Below are positions 53,386-62,208 of a stretch of 64,000 nucleotides of DNA, in pieces (positions within the stretch are counted from its first letter, which is position 1; each line of letters starts with the position of its first letter). The notes beneath the pieces were generated by a model. It had not been told where the DNA came from. It made no database searches and saw only the letters and a list, made by a program, of their open reading frames with translations. The position numbers were made by a program, and so were the translations under genes. Location of the stretch: contig NZ_FTOJ01000007.1 in assembly GCF_900156685.1 (NCBI RefSeq), positions 1 through 64,000 on the forward strand, read 5' to 3'. The DNA is from Chryseobacterium piscicola. GTDB taxonomy: Bacteria; Bacteroidota; Bacteroidia; Flavobacteriales; Weeksellaceae.

Positions 53386-54408
53386 ATGCCTGATTTCTTA
53401 CATCCAGATAAAGAAAATTACTCCAATGAAGAGCTGATGCAGGAGGAAAAAATCCGCCCGCAGAGCTTCAAAGACTTCGCAGGACAGCGAAAAACATTGG
53501 AAAACCTTGAGGTTTTCGTCACTGCTGCTAAAAGACGTGGCGGTGCGCTCGATCATGTTTTACTTCACGGTCCTCCCGGGTTGGGAAAAACAACTTTGGC
53601 AAATATTATTGCGAACGAACTTGGTGTAGGCTGTAAAATCACATCCGGCCCTGTTTTGGATAAGCCTGGAAGTTTAGCTGGTTTGCTGACGAATCTTGAA
53701 GAAAATGATGTGCTTTTCATTGATGAGATTCACCGTCTCTCGCCTGTGGTGGAAGAATATCTGTATTCTGCAATGGAGGATTACAAAATAGATATTATGC
53801 TGGAAAGCGGTCCCAATGCCAGAAGTGTTCAGATTGGTTTAAATCCTTTCACCCTTGTTGGAGCAACTACAAGAAGTGGAATGCTTACAAAACCGATGTT
53901 GGCTAGATTCGGAATTCAAAGCAGACTGGAATATTACACCATTGAACTTTTATCAATGATTATTATTCGAAGTGCTAGAGTTTTGGGCGTTAAAATTTAT
54001 GAAGATGCTTCAATTGAAATTGCAAGAAGAAGCCGTGGAACTCCGAGAATTGCCAATGCCCTTTTAAGAAGAGTACGTGATTTTGCAGAAATAAAAGGTG
54101 ATGGCGAAATTGAAATAGAAATTACTAAATATGCCTTAAATTCTTTAAATGTAGATGAATTTGGTTTGGATGAAATGGATAATAAAATCATGCGAGTGAT
54201 GATTGAAAATTTCAAAGGAAAACCTGTAGGTATTTCAGCTTTGGCAACATCCATCGCAGAAAACCCAGAGACTTTGGAGGAGGTGTATGAGCCTTTTTTA
54301 ATTCAGGAAGGATTTATCATCAGAACGCCGAGGGGAAGAGAGGTTACTGAAAAAGCCTATAGACATTTGAATATTGCGGTACCTAGAAACCCTGGAGAAC
54401 TTTTTTAA
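53386..54408 (+). CDS. ruvB: Holliday junction branch-migration helicase RuvB
   Basis: A 340-residue AAA+ motor that forms hexamers around DNA with RuvA to drive branch migration. Walker [12 protein letters not shown] (near 64), Walker [12 protein letters not shown] (near 112), sensor and arginine-finger region [17 protein letters not shown] (near 163-180), and the C-terminal winged helix with [18 protein letters not shown] (near 305-322) are intact. The length is standard. Start [14 protein letters not shown] fits Bacteroidota RuvB. ruvA and ruvC are not adjacent. Flanked on both sides by broken four-helix-bundle genes. Confidence 0.98.
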   Translation: MPDFLHPDKENYSNEELMQEEKIRPQSFKDFAGQRKTLENLEVFVTAAKRRGGALDHVLLHGPPGLGKTTLANIIANELGVGCKITSGPVLDKPGSLAGLLTNLEENDVLFIDEIHRLSPVVEEYLYSAMEDYKIDIMLESGPNARSVQIGLNPFTLVGATTRSGMLTKPMLARFGIQSRLEYYTIELLSMIIIRSARVLGVKIYEDASIEIARRSRGTPRIANALLRRVRDFAEIKGDGEIEIEITKYALNSLNVDEFGLDEMDNKIMRVMIENFKGKPVGISALATSIAENPETLEEVYEPFLIQEGFIIRTPRGREVTEKAYRHLNIAVPRNPGELF

Positions 54409-54428
54409 TGAATATTTAATCTCGGAAA

Positions 54429-54820
54429 ATGGAAAGTAAGTTTCAAGAAAAGAACAATGTTATTCGAAATAAATCTTTTGATTTTTCAATTATAATTGTC
54501 AACTTGTATAAAGTTCTTTACCATGAAAGAAATGAAAAAACTCTATCAAAACAATTGCTTAGAAGCGGAACTTCAATTGGAGCAAATATAGAAGAGGGTA
54601 TCGCCCCGTTTAGTAAAAAAGAATTCATTTATAAACTTCAAATATCATATAAGGAAGCCTATCAATCATTTATTGGAATAAACTTTTACATAAAACAGAA
54701 TTCATTAATGATACAGAATTTAATTCTCTAAAAATGGATATTGAGGAAGTCATAAAAATATTAACTGCAATTTTAAAAACGTCCAAACAAAATTATTATT
54801 TATTCAATCTTAATTTTTAA
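54429..54820 (+). pseudogene. Second frameshifted four-helix-bundle protein gene
   Basis: Residues 1-76 (MESKFQEKNNVIRNKSFDFS..., LLRSGTSIGANIEEGIAP, KKEFIYKLQISYKEAYQS) match a different subgroup of the four-helix-bundle family. The open frame then changes to FIGINFYIKQ... and stops at 54731. In another frame the family sequence continues as YWNKLLHKTEFINDTEF ... YLFNLNF, stopping at 54820. One base lost in the T run near 54670 accounts for it. The restored protein would be about 130 residues, the normal size. No function can be stated for the family. Confidence 0.75.
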
Positions 54821-54834
54821 TTATCAAATATAAA

Positions 54835-55476
54835 ATGTTTATTCCTAAATTATATAAAAGTGAAGATTACAATTTGATGAAAGAAATCATTAAAGAAAAT
54901 TCTTTTGCTTTACTAATTTCCTCAGTGAATAAAATTCGTGCAACCCATTCTATGATGATACTGAACGAAGATGATCCCGAAAATATTTATATCGAAACTC
55001 ACATTTCAAGGGCAAATCCTCAAGCGAAAACTTTGGCTAATGGAGATGAAGTTCTTTGTGACTTTTTGGGAGCACATGCCTATATTTCCAGTAGCTGGTA
55101 TGACCATATTAATGTTTCAACATGGAATTATGAAGCGGTACAGGTTTATGGAAAAGTTGATATCATGAATCAGGAAGAACTCTACAATCACTTGGAAAAA
55201 CTGACTTATAAATATGAAAAATTCCAGCAATGCCCGATGATGGTGAAAGATATGGGAAAAGAATTTGTTGAAAAAGAAATGAAAGGTGCTTTTGGCTTAA
55301 AAATAATCCCTACAGAGATTTTCATTAAACAAAAATTGTCTCAGAACAGAAAGGAAAATGATTACGAAAGTATTATTTTAAATCTTGAAAATAGCGATGA
55401 AAACGGAAGACAAATTGCGGGAAAGATGAAACAAATAAAAAAGATAAACAATATTAAAAAACCTAATATTATATGA
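54835..55476 (+). CDS. PaiB-type FMN-binding protein
   Basis: A 213-residue member of the FMN-binding split-barrel family related to Bacillus PaiB (often annotated as FMN-binding negative transcriptional regulator). Typical pieces: MFIPKLYKSEDYNLMKEII at the start, RATHSMMIL (near 34), ETHISRANPQAKTL (near 52), and AYISSSWYDHINVSTWNYEAVQVYGK in part (near 80-105). DNA binding is doubtful; a flavin-dependent redox or regulatory role is more likely. It overlaps the MBL hydrolase gene by four bases (ATGA), so the two are co-translated. Confidence 0.85.
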   Translation: MFIPKLYKSEDYNLMKEIIKENSFALLISSVNKIRATHSMMILNEDDPENIYIETHISRANPQAKTLANGDEVLCDFLGAHAYISSSWYDHINVSTWNYEAVQVYGKVDIMNQEELYNHLEKLTYKYEKFQQCPMMVKDMGKEFVEKEMKGAFGLKIIPTEIFIKQKLSQNRKENDYESIILNLENSDENGRQIAGKMKQIKKINNIKKPNII

Positions 55477-56339
55477 AACTATATCCTATCCAATGTGGAA
55501 AATTTAAGCTCGATGGTGGAGCGATGTTTGGGGTCGTCCCAAAGAGTTTGTGGGAGAAAACAAATCCTGCAGACGAAAAAAATTTAATTGAACTAGGCAC
55601 AAGATCTTTGCTGGTAGAAGATGGTAAGAAATTAATTTTAATTGATTGCGGTCTCGGAAACAAGCAAGATGATAAATTTTTCGGTCATTATTCGCTTTGG
55701 GGTGACGATAATTTAGATAATAATTTAAAGAAATATGGTTTTGTAAAGGAAGATATTACTGATGTTTTCTTTACTCATCTTCATTTTGACCATTGTGGAG
55801 GCGCTATTGAATGGAACGATGATAAATCTGGATACAGACCAGCTTTTAAAAACGCGCAATTCTGGACGAATGAAAATCACTGGCAATGGGCAACAGAGCC
55901 TAATCCAAGAGAAAAAGCGAGTTTTTTAAAGGAAAATATTTTTCCAATTCAAGAAAGTGGCCAACTAAATTTTTTGCCACTTCCTGCAACCGGAAATTAT
56001 GGCTTTGTGCCAGATTTGAAAATGGACGTCATCTTTGTAGACGGTCATACAGAAAAGCAAATGTTACCAGTCATTCAATATCAAGAAAAAACAATAGTTT
56101 TTGCCGCAGATTTAATTCCTACAACAGGACATATTCCGCAGGTTTATGTGATGGGCTACGATACAAGACCGTTGTTAACAGTGGAAGAAAAAGCAAAGTT
56201 TCTAAAACAATGTGTAGATAATGATTATTTATTATTTCTGGAGCATGATGCACACCACGAATTGGCCAGTTTAAAAATGACTGAAAAAGGAGTTCGATTG
56301 GATGAGACTTTCAGTTTTAATGATGTTTTTGGATATTAA
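55473..56339 (+). CDS. MBL-fold metallo-hydrolase
   Basis: A 288-residue metallo-beta-lactamase-fold hydrolase. The metal motif is FFTHLHFDHCGGAIEW (HxHxDH, near 103-118); further ligands are in FVDGHTEKQMLP (near 188) and FAADLIPTTGHI (Asp near 213) and a C-terminal LEHDAHHEL. No signal peptide, so cytoplasmic. The family includes lactonases and hydrolases of other small substrates; the substrate cannot be told. It is coupled to the PaiB-like gene and stands 7 bases before coaE. Confidence 0.87.
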   Translation: MKLYPIQCGKFKLDGGAMFGVVPKSLWEKTNPADEKNLIELGTRSLLVEDGKKLILIDCGLGNKQDDKFFGHYSLWGDDNLDNNLKKYGFVKEDITDVFFTHLHFDHCGGAIEWNDDKSGYRPAFKNAQFWTNENHWQWATEPNPREKASFLKENIFPIQESGQLNFLPLPATGNYGFVPDLKMDVIFVDGHTEKQMLPVIQYQEKTIVFAADLIPTTGHIPQVYVMGYDTRPLLTVEEKAKFLKQCVDNDYLLFLEHDAHHELASLKMTEKGVRLDETFSFNDVFGY

Positions 56340-56346
56340 TTTAGCT

Positions 56347-56982
56347 ATGGAAGAATTGAATTCAGAAAATCAAAATAGTGAGCCCGATCCCTTATCGGTT
56401 TCTAAAATAATAGGCTTAACTGGTGGAATTGGTTCTGGCAAAACCACGGTGGCTAAATTCATTGAAGACTGCGGATTTCCGGTCTATTATTCGGATATCA
56501 GAGCAAAAGAAATCGTAAATGATAATGAAGATTTAAAGCTAAAAATAAAAGAACTTTTAGGGTCGGAAGCCTATAACGAAGACGGCTTATACAATCGTAA
56601 ATTTGTAGCTCAAAAAGTTTTCAATGATGATGAAATACTTCATCGTCTTAATGAAATTATTCATCCCGCGGTTCGTATAGACTTTGAGAATTGGGTAAAA
56701 AAGCAGAAGAAATATTTAATATTTAAAGAAACCGCTTTGTTATTTGAATTAAAATTAAATAAACAATGCTACCGCTCAATTTTGGTAACCGCCGAAGATA
56801 ATATCCGAATAAAAAGAGTGATGGATCGCGACGGGAAGACGTACCGAGAAGTACAAACTGTCATGGAAAAACAAATGCCAGAAAAGGAAAAAATCAAGCT
56901 GGCTGATTGTATAATTTACAACAACACCAATCTTGACGACCTGAAAGATCAAACTGAAAAAGTAATTTTTGAGATTGAATAA
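56347..56982 (+). CDS. coaE: Dephospho-CoA kinase
   Basis: A 211-residue P-loop kinase that phosphorylates dephospho-CoA in the last step of coenzyme A synthesis. Walker A is GLTGGIGSGKTTVAKFIE (near 22-39), followed by the CoA-domain motif FPVYYSDIRAKEIV and the lid region RIKRVMDRDGKTYREV. ATG at 56347 is chosen; an upstream start at 56302 would overlap the hydrolase gene by 38 bases and add 15 unusual residues. About 20 residues precede the usual start of the family. It ends in a perfect 16-bp hairpin terminator. Confidence 0.95.
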   Translation: MEELNSENQNSEPDPLSVSKIIGLTGGIGSGKTTVAKFIEDCGFPVYYSDIRAKEIVNDNEDLKLKIKELLGSEAYNEDGLYNRKFVAQKVFNDDEILHRLNEIIHPAVRIDFENWVKKQKKYLIFKETALLFELKLNKQCYRSILVTAEDNIRIKRVMDRDGKTYREVQTVMEKQMPEKEKIKLADCIIYNNTNLDDLKDQTEKVIFEIE

Positions 56983-56984
56983 AT

Positions 56985-57020
56985 AAAATCCCGCTGAAAA
57001 TTTTCAGCGGGATTTTACTT
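56985..57020 (+). terminator. Terminator after coaE
   Basis: Bases 56985-57000 are perfectly complementary to 57001-57016 (core ATCCCGCTGA), giving a stem that contains a GC-rich core flanked by A and T runs. It can work in both directions. Confidence 0.88.
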
Positions 57021-57124
57021 ATAACAAAAATATATCTTGTAGCAATAAATTATATTCTATGGTTTGTAATAATACGATTGCATCCCACCTTTTATTCTCC
57101 TTAGTCCTTTTGTTTATCTCAGTT

Positions 57125-57158
57125 AAAAAAAATAAGCTCTCATTTCTGAGAGCTTATT
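57125..57158 (-). terminator. Terminator after the 1550-aa T9SS protein
   Basis: AATAAGCTCTCA (57131-57142) pairs with TGAGAGCTTATT (57147-57158), followed on the minus strand by T residues (57125-57130). Confidence 0.85.
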
Positions 57159-57176
57159 CTATTTAAATATAATTTA

Positions 57177-60100
57177 TTATTCTTTAATAAATTTCTTCTG
57201 AACAGTTTTGTCGCCATCAACCAATTCAATCACGTAAAGTCCGTTGATCAATCTGCTAACGTCAATTTTATTGTTCAAGATCAATCCGTCTGATATTAAT
57301 TGACCTGCTGCAGTGTAAATTTTGTAATTCGCTTTTTTGCTAATATTTTTCACATTCAGTACAGTACTTACCGGGTTAGGGTAAATCATAATATCAGTTT
57401 GGTTAAGAGGATTAACAACGGGTTGCTTCACGATTCTCACTGTATAATCTTCTACCTCTCCATTTTGGAAATTGGTACAGTTTACAGGAATCGCATCTTT
57501 TTGCATTGCTACTCTCATCACTACATACTTGTAGTCTGTCATACTTACGAAAGCATCATCAGGAACTGTAAATGCTGCACTTGCAGTGTCTGCATTGTTT
57601 GGTCCGTTTGAAAGGATTTTTTCGTTTACGTCGAAGTATCCGTTTCTGTTAAAATCAATCCAAACTGCTACTCCAGTGTTTGAACCAGAAGATGAAGTCT
57701 TATCAATTTTAACTATGTTACCTTGACTTCCTTGTACAAGCGTGATATGCTTAGCAGCATTACCTGTATAATCAGTATAAGTAGATGCAACAGAAGCATT
57801 TTCTTTTGCAACACCTTGGAAAGGAGTTACTGTTACTTTATTAATATACTCTGTTCCAGAAACTGTAGATGCCATTTGACAATATACTACAGTAGGAGTT
57901 GTAAAGTAATAAAGTGGAGTAAAGTTTCCAGGAGTACCTGTACAAACGTTTGCTACCTGCATTTCGTACTTAGTCAATTCTATTAATCCAGTAATTGTAT
58001 AAGTGTTCGTATTATTTACGTTTACTGTTGTCCAGCTAGGAATTCCTACTTTTCTATATCTTAAGATGTAGCTGTTAGTAGCTCCAGTACCAGTGTAAGC
58101 ATCCCAAGTAACTTCTGCAGTTGTAGGAGCCAATTGTGTAATCGTTAATCCCGGAGGCGGAATTGAACAAACTCTAATAGTTGTAAATACTTGAGAGTTA
58201 GAATAAGGATTCGTAGTAGTTTCCCCATTACAAATATTTGCAATCTGTACTTCGTAAGTTACATAAGAACTTAAACCTGTTAAGATAAATGTATTTGTTG
58301 GTGGAGCTGGCAACGTTACGTTAATCCAAGTTGTAGAACCTACCACTCTATATCTCATTACATACGTTGCACTTGGTACAATAGGATTCCAAGTTACTGT
58401 AGCAGAACCTGAAGTTACGTTTGAAATCGTTACGTTTGGAGGCGTAGGATCACATCTAGTAGTAAACGTTCTTATAGGCGTTGGAGTACCTGGAGTTCCG
58501 TTACATACTGCTGATATTTGCACTTCATATTGTGTAGCAGGTGTAAGACCAGTCAACGCCAATGGTGGATTACTATTAAGTGTAGAAGCATTTACAGTGA
58601 TCCAAGCTGTAGTACCAAATGGTCTATATTGTACAATGTAGTTTAGGTTATTAGTAGCTATTACCCAATTTACAATTGCAGAATTATGTGTAACTGTTGT
58701 AAATGTAGGAGGTGTAGGAGCAACATTGCTACAAGGTCTAAGTTTTACATAGTAATCTTCAACTTCTCCGTTTGCCGGATTTTGACACATTACCGGAGCA
58801 GTATTACGATTTAAGACAACTCTTAAAGTCGTATTTAAAGTTCCCGTATAAACCCCTGTTGCTGGAACTGGAAATGTTGCAGTAACCGGTGTTGTAGTAT
58901 TAGCTGCAGAAATTAAAATTCTTTCAGCATCAGTGAAAAACCCATCTCTGTTGTAATCAATCCAAGCAGTAACGGCATCACTGAATGTAGATCCAGGAGT
59001 CCATCCTTTACCAACTGAAATCTGGTTGTTGGCAGAACCAATTTCTAGATTGATTAAAGTAGCAGGAGTATTGTATAATGTATAACCATTCTGTACTGAT
59101 GTATTGCTCATTACAGCCTGCCCAGTAGGAGAAACTGTTACGTTAGCAATATGATCATTTGTACCTCCGCCCACCATCGGACAATAAGTAAGTGGTGGTG
59201 TAGTAAATGGTACTGAAGCTCCCCAAGCACCGGCAGTACCGTTACAAGTAGTCATTACTTGTACTTGATAAGCTGTAGATTCAGATAGACCTGTAATTGT
59301 ATAATAGCTTACCCCTGCAGCCAAAACCTGACCTGTAGCAGAAGGCAACCAAGGACCTGTAGTCCCTAATCTATATCTTATAGAATATGTTGCACCAGCT
59401 GCAGGCATCCAAGATACATAAGCTGTTGTTGCTGTCATGTTAGAAACTGTTACCGGAGTAGGAGCAGCTATAGTACAAGGTAAAAGATCAATTAGTTTTA
59501 CAGAATAATCTTCTACTTCACCATAACTGAAAGTTCCACAAGCAACAGGCGTACTAAATTCCTGAATGATTACTCTCATTCTAAGACTTAAATTTCCTGC
59601 ATAAGCACCTTGTGCAACAGTTGGTACATTAAACGGAGTAGATGCATTTACAGCATTACCATTAGAAGGTTCATTTATAACTCTTTCAGAATCTTCAAAA
59701 GTTCCGTTTCTGTTCCAGTCAATCCATACAACAGTAGCGTTATTAAATACCGTTAATGGCCAAGATCTCGTTACTGATATAGTATTATTTGATGTTCCTC
59801 TGATCATAGTAATTTGTCTCGCAGGATCATTAGTATAATCAGAATAATAAGGTGCAGCAGTACCAATTGGTGATGTACTTACCATCTGTGCCATACCGGT
59901 AGGGTTCACTGTAACGTTTGAGATAAATTCATCTGCAAAGTTTCCAGAAGCAGTACAGTAAGTTATTGCAGGTGTAGTAAATGGAAACGAAGGAGAGAAT
60001 GCACCTTGCGTACCACCACAAATCGTTGCTACTTGAACTTCGTAAGCAGTAAGCTCGTTAAGAAGTGTTATCGTATAATTACTTGTAAGCGGAGTATTTA

Positions 60101-61829
60101 AAGGAACTGTAGTCCATGCTCCACTCGGTGCAATCCTGTATCTTAGTACATAGGTTGCTCCAGCTGAAGTTAACCATGATACCGTCGCGGTTGTTGGCGT
60201 CAGCTGTCCAACAGCAATATTAGATGGTGGAGCAGTTGTACAAGGTTGTAATAATCCAGCCACTAACTGTAATCTTGGAATATCAGAATATCTGCTGCTC
60301 GCTGAAGGCGGTGAAGCAGGATCCGGATTGGTACCATCAGAGTAATATAAAATACCTTTGTTGGTACCAGCTGCATAGCTACCCCATGTTTGAGTACATG
60401 AATATCCACTAGCATTTTCGTCTACAGCTACTACAATATTTGATGTACCATTCCACACAAAAGGACTTGTAAGAGTAATTTCAACCCATTGCCCATTGGT
60501 CATATTCGGTATTGTTCCTGTATAAACTTGTTGTAAACCACTTGCAGGAACCCAGTCTGTATTAGATGTAAAATCAGTTTTTGTAGTATTGCCCATGTAT
60601 ATCACCCATTGGTTATAATTCGCTTGGGTTGTGGCAGTTGCTGCTACAAAAAATTTAATTTTAGTAATAAAATTATTGGCACCTATGGCACCCGCAACTT
60701 CTGATGCAGTATAAAGTTGTTGAGAATAGTTATATCCAAAACATGAATAAACAGGTAAATTAGATGTTGTTGCAATTCCACCACCAATTTGCCCAGGAGT
60801 GAAAGGAGGACCCGCTACCCAAGCACTTTTATCCGTAGGAGAACAGATTGATCTTACCCACCAATAATATGTTGTACCAGTAACCAATGGCCCCAAAGCT
60901 GCCGTTAATGCATTAGTTGGAGTACCTGTAGCAGTAACCGCAGGAGTAGTATTAGTTGTTGAAAAAACATATTCATAACCATTTCCTGGAGGAGTACTTG
61001 GAGCAGCCCATCCAATTGAAGCAGTAGTAGGTGTTGTAGCGCCAGACACAAGCCCAGACGGAGCAAAACAACTTGGAGGAGTCCAAGTGTAAGTTAAACC
61101 ATCAACAGGCATTCCTGGTGTAGCGTTTAATGTATTATACGATTGTGTACTAGTATTCGCTGTTCCAGCAGTAGATGCAGTAAACAGTACAGTTGTGGAG
61201 TTTAGACGATTATTAAAATCAGCATTCGTAGCACCTCTAAGTCCCACTTGTCTTGTACCACTTATAGCTGTAGTACCAGCAAGATAAGAACCTTTAAGAT
61301 AGACTGCGGAAATAGTATTAACTGTTTCTTTTAATCTAACTTGAAAAGAAATAGAATATGCATTAGTTGTTGATGTAGACCAAGTAGGTCTGAAATCAGC
61401 CCATTGCACTACAATTTCTCTGTTAGGAGCTGTACCAACAACTGCCCAACTGATATTACCAGTTACAGATGCAACATTAAAAATAGCATTCAAATCTCCT
61501 CCGAAAGGAGAAACAGCACCGCTATACGCTTCTGTACTTGAAATTGGTGCAGAAGTAAATGTTCCCGGCGCCGTAGCACCAAATGTTAAAAAACCATTAG
61601 TAGATACATTTAATGAAGAATAATTTACTCCATTAAATGAAAAATTGAATGGCAATGTAACAGGATAAACTGCGCTATCCAGCGTATTAGCAGACGTTGC
61701 CGTCGCTAAAACAGTGGCACCCGTAAGTGGTGTGTATGTCCCGGTAGACTGCACAAAACTGTAGGTACTTACCTGTGCATTCGTTAGAAATGCCAGGACA
61801 AATGAAAAAAGTAGTAGAATCTTCTTCAT
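57177..61829 (-). CDS. Large modular T9SS-secreted surface protein
   Basis: A 1550-residue exported protein. Signal peptide 1-18. Residues about 30-250 form a nidogen-like beta domain (STNGFLTFGATAPGTF, QWADFRPTWS). Then modules alternate: fibronectin type III-like domains near 255-345, 530-620, 790-880, 1035-1125, 1128-1220 and 1222-1315; GEVEDY modules near 622-785 (YGEVEDYSVKL), 885-1030 (NGEVEDYYVKL) and 1318-1465 (NGEVEDYTVRI). A lectin-like beta domain fits about 350-528. The chain ends in a T9SS type A sorting domain (about 1475-1550, MIYPNPVSTVLNV, QKKFIKE). No catalytic motif is visible, so adhesion or matrix binding is more likely than enzymatic activity. Confidence 0.88.
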   Translation of the reverse strand: MKKILLLFSFVLAFLTNAQVSTYSFVQSTGTYTPLTGATVLATATSANTLDSAVYPVTLPFNFSFNGVNYSSLNVSTNGFLTFGATAPGTFTSAPISSTEAYSGAVSPFGGDLNAIFNVASVTGNISWAVVGTAPNREIVVQWADFRPTWSTSTTNAYSISFQVRLKETVNTISAVYLKGSYLAGTTAISGTRQVGLRGATNADFNNRLNSTTVLFTASTAGTANTSTQSYNTLNATPGMPVDGLTYTWTPPSCFAPSGLVSGATTPTTASIGWAAPSTPPGNGYEYVFSTTNTTPAVTATGTPTNALTAALGPLVTGTTYYWWVRSICSPTDKSAWVAGPPFTPGQIGGGIATTSNLPVYSCFGYNYSQQLYTASEVAGAIGANNFITKIKFFVAATATTQANYNQWVIYMGNTTKTDFTSNTDWVPASGLQQVYTGTIPNMTNGQWVEITLTSPFVWNGTSNIVVAVDENASGYSCTQTWGSYAAGTNKGILYYSDGTNPDPASPPSASSRYSDIPRLQLVAGLLQPCTTAPPSNIAVGQLTPTTATVSWLTSAGATYVLRYRIAPSGAWTTVPLNTPLTSNYTITLLNELTAYEVQVATICGGTQGAFSPSFPFTTPAITYCTASGNFADEFISNVTVNPTGMAQMVSTSPIGTAAPYYSDYTNDPARQITMIRGTSNNTISVTRSWPLTVFNNATVVWIDWNRNGTFEDSERVINEPSNGNAVNASTPFNVPTVAQGAYAGNLSLRMRVIIQEFSTPVACGTFSYGEVEDYSVKLIDLLPCTIAAPTPVTVSNMTATTAYVSWMPAAGATYSIRYRLGTTGPWLPSATGQVLAAGVSYYTITGLSESTAYQVQVMTTCNGTAGAWGASVPFTTPPLTYCPMVGGGTNDHIANVTVSPTGQAVMSNTSVQNGYTLYNTPATLINLEIGSANNQISVGKGWTPGSTFSDAVTAWIDYNRDGFFTDAERILISAANTTTPVTATFPVPATGVYTGTLNTTLRVVLNRNTAPVMCQNPANGEVEDYYVKLRPCSNVAPTPPTFTTVTHNSAIVNWVIATNNLNYIVQYRPFGTTAWITVNASTLNSNPPLALTGLTPATQYEVQISAVCNGTPGTPTPIRTFTTRCDPTPPNVTISNVTSGSATVTWNPIVPSATYVMRYRVVGSTTWINVTLPAPPTNTFILTGLSSYVTYEVQIANICNGETTTNPYSNSQVFTTIRVCSIPPPGLTITQLAPTTAEVTWDAYTGTGATNSYILRYRKVGIPSWTTVNVNNTNTYTITGLIELTKYEMQVANVCTGTPGNFTPLYYFTTPTVVYCQMASTVSGTEYINKVTVTPFQGVAKENASVASTYTDYTGNAAKHITLVQGSQGNIVKIDKTSSSGSNTGVAVWIDFNRNGYFDVNEKILSNGPNNADTASAAFTVPDDAFVSMTDYKYVVMRVAMQKDAIPVNCTNFQNGEVEDYTVRIVKQPVVNPLNQTDIMIYPNPVSTVLNVKNISKKANYKIYTAAGQLISDGLILNNKIDVSRLINGLYVIELVDGDKTVQKKFIKE

Positions 61830-62151
61830 ATTTTTACAATATTAAAATCCCGTAGGATGTAAGAATTACACATAAATTTTTAATTAAAAATTGTTTGAAC
61901 TATTAAACAGGGAAGTACTGTTTAAAACGTGAGAAGTAATTGAGAAATAATAAAATGTAAAGGATTTTTTCATAGGCTGTATTATTTTATATTAGATACA
62001 AAGCTAAACATTTTTAATGATTTACCTAAAAAATAAAACATTTTTTTGCGGAAATATTACTGATATAGATATTTTACATCTTTAATATTATGAATAATTT
62101 TAAATAAAATAAGAATTCGTAGGTGTTTTGAGTTTTTTTATTCGAATAATT
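61830..62151 (-). other. Upstream region of the large T9SS protein gene
   Basis: About 320 bases without a gene. It holds an eight-base perfect inverted repeat (61903-61925), listed separately. No clear -33/-7 pair was found. Confidence 0.4.
61903..61925. promoter_or_regulatory. Inverted repeat upstream of the large T9SS protein gene
   Basis: TTAAACAG (61903-61910) and CTGTTTAA (61918-61925) are perfect inverted halves around seven bases, about 75-95 bases before the start codon. Size and position fit a dimeric repressor or activator site, but chance is possible in AT-rich DNA. Confidence 0.35.
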
Positions 62152-62158
62152 TAAAAAT

Positions 62159-62188
62159 AAAAAACCTCAGAAAATTCTGAGGTTTTTT
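62159..62188. terminator. Terminator after the metallopeptidase gene
   Basis: CCTCAGAA (62165-62172) pairs with TTCTGAGG (62175-62182), extended by A6 on one side and T6 on the other. It ends the gene at 62209 on the minus strand. Confidence 0.85.
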
Positions 62189-62208
62189 ATTTTTAAGGTA
62201 ATTTAATA

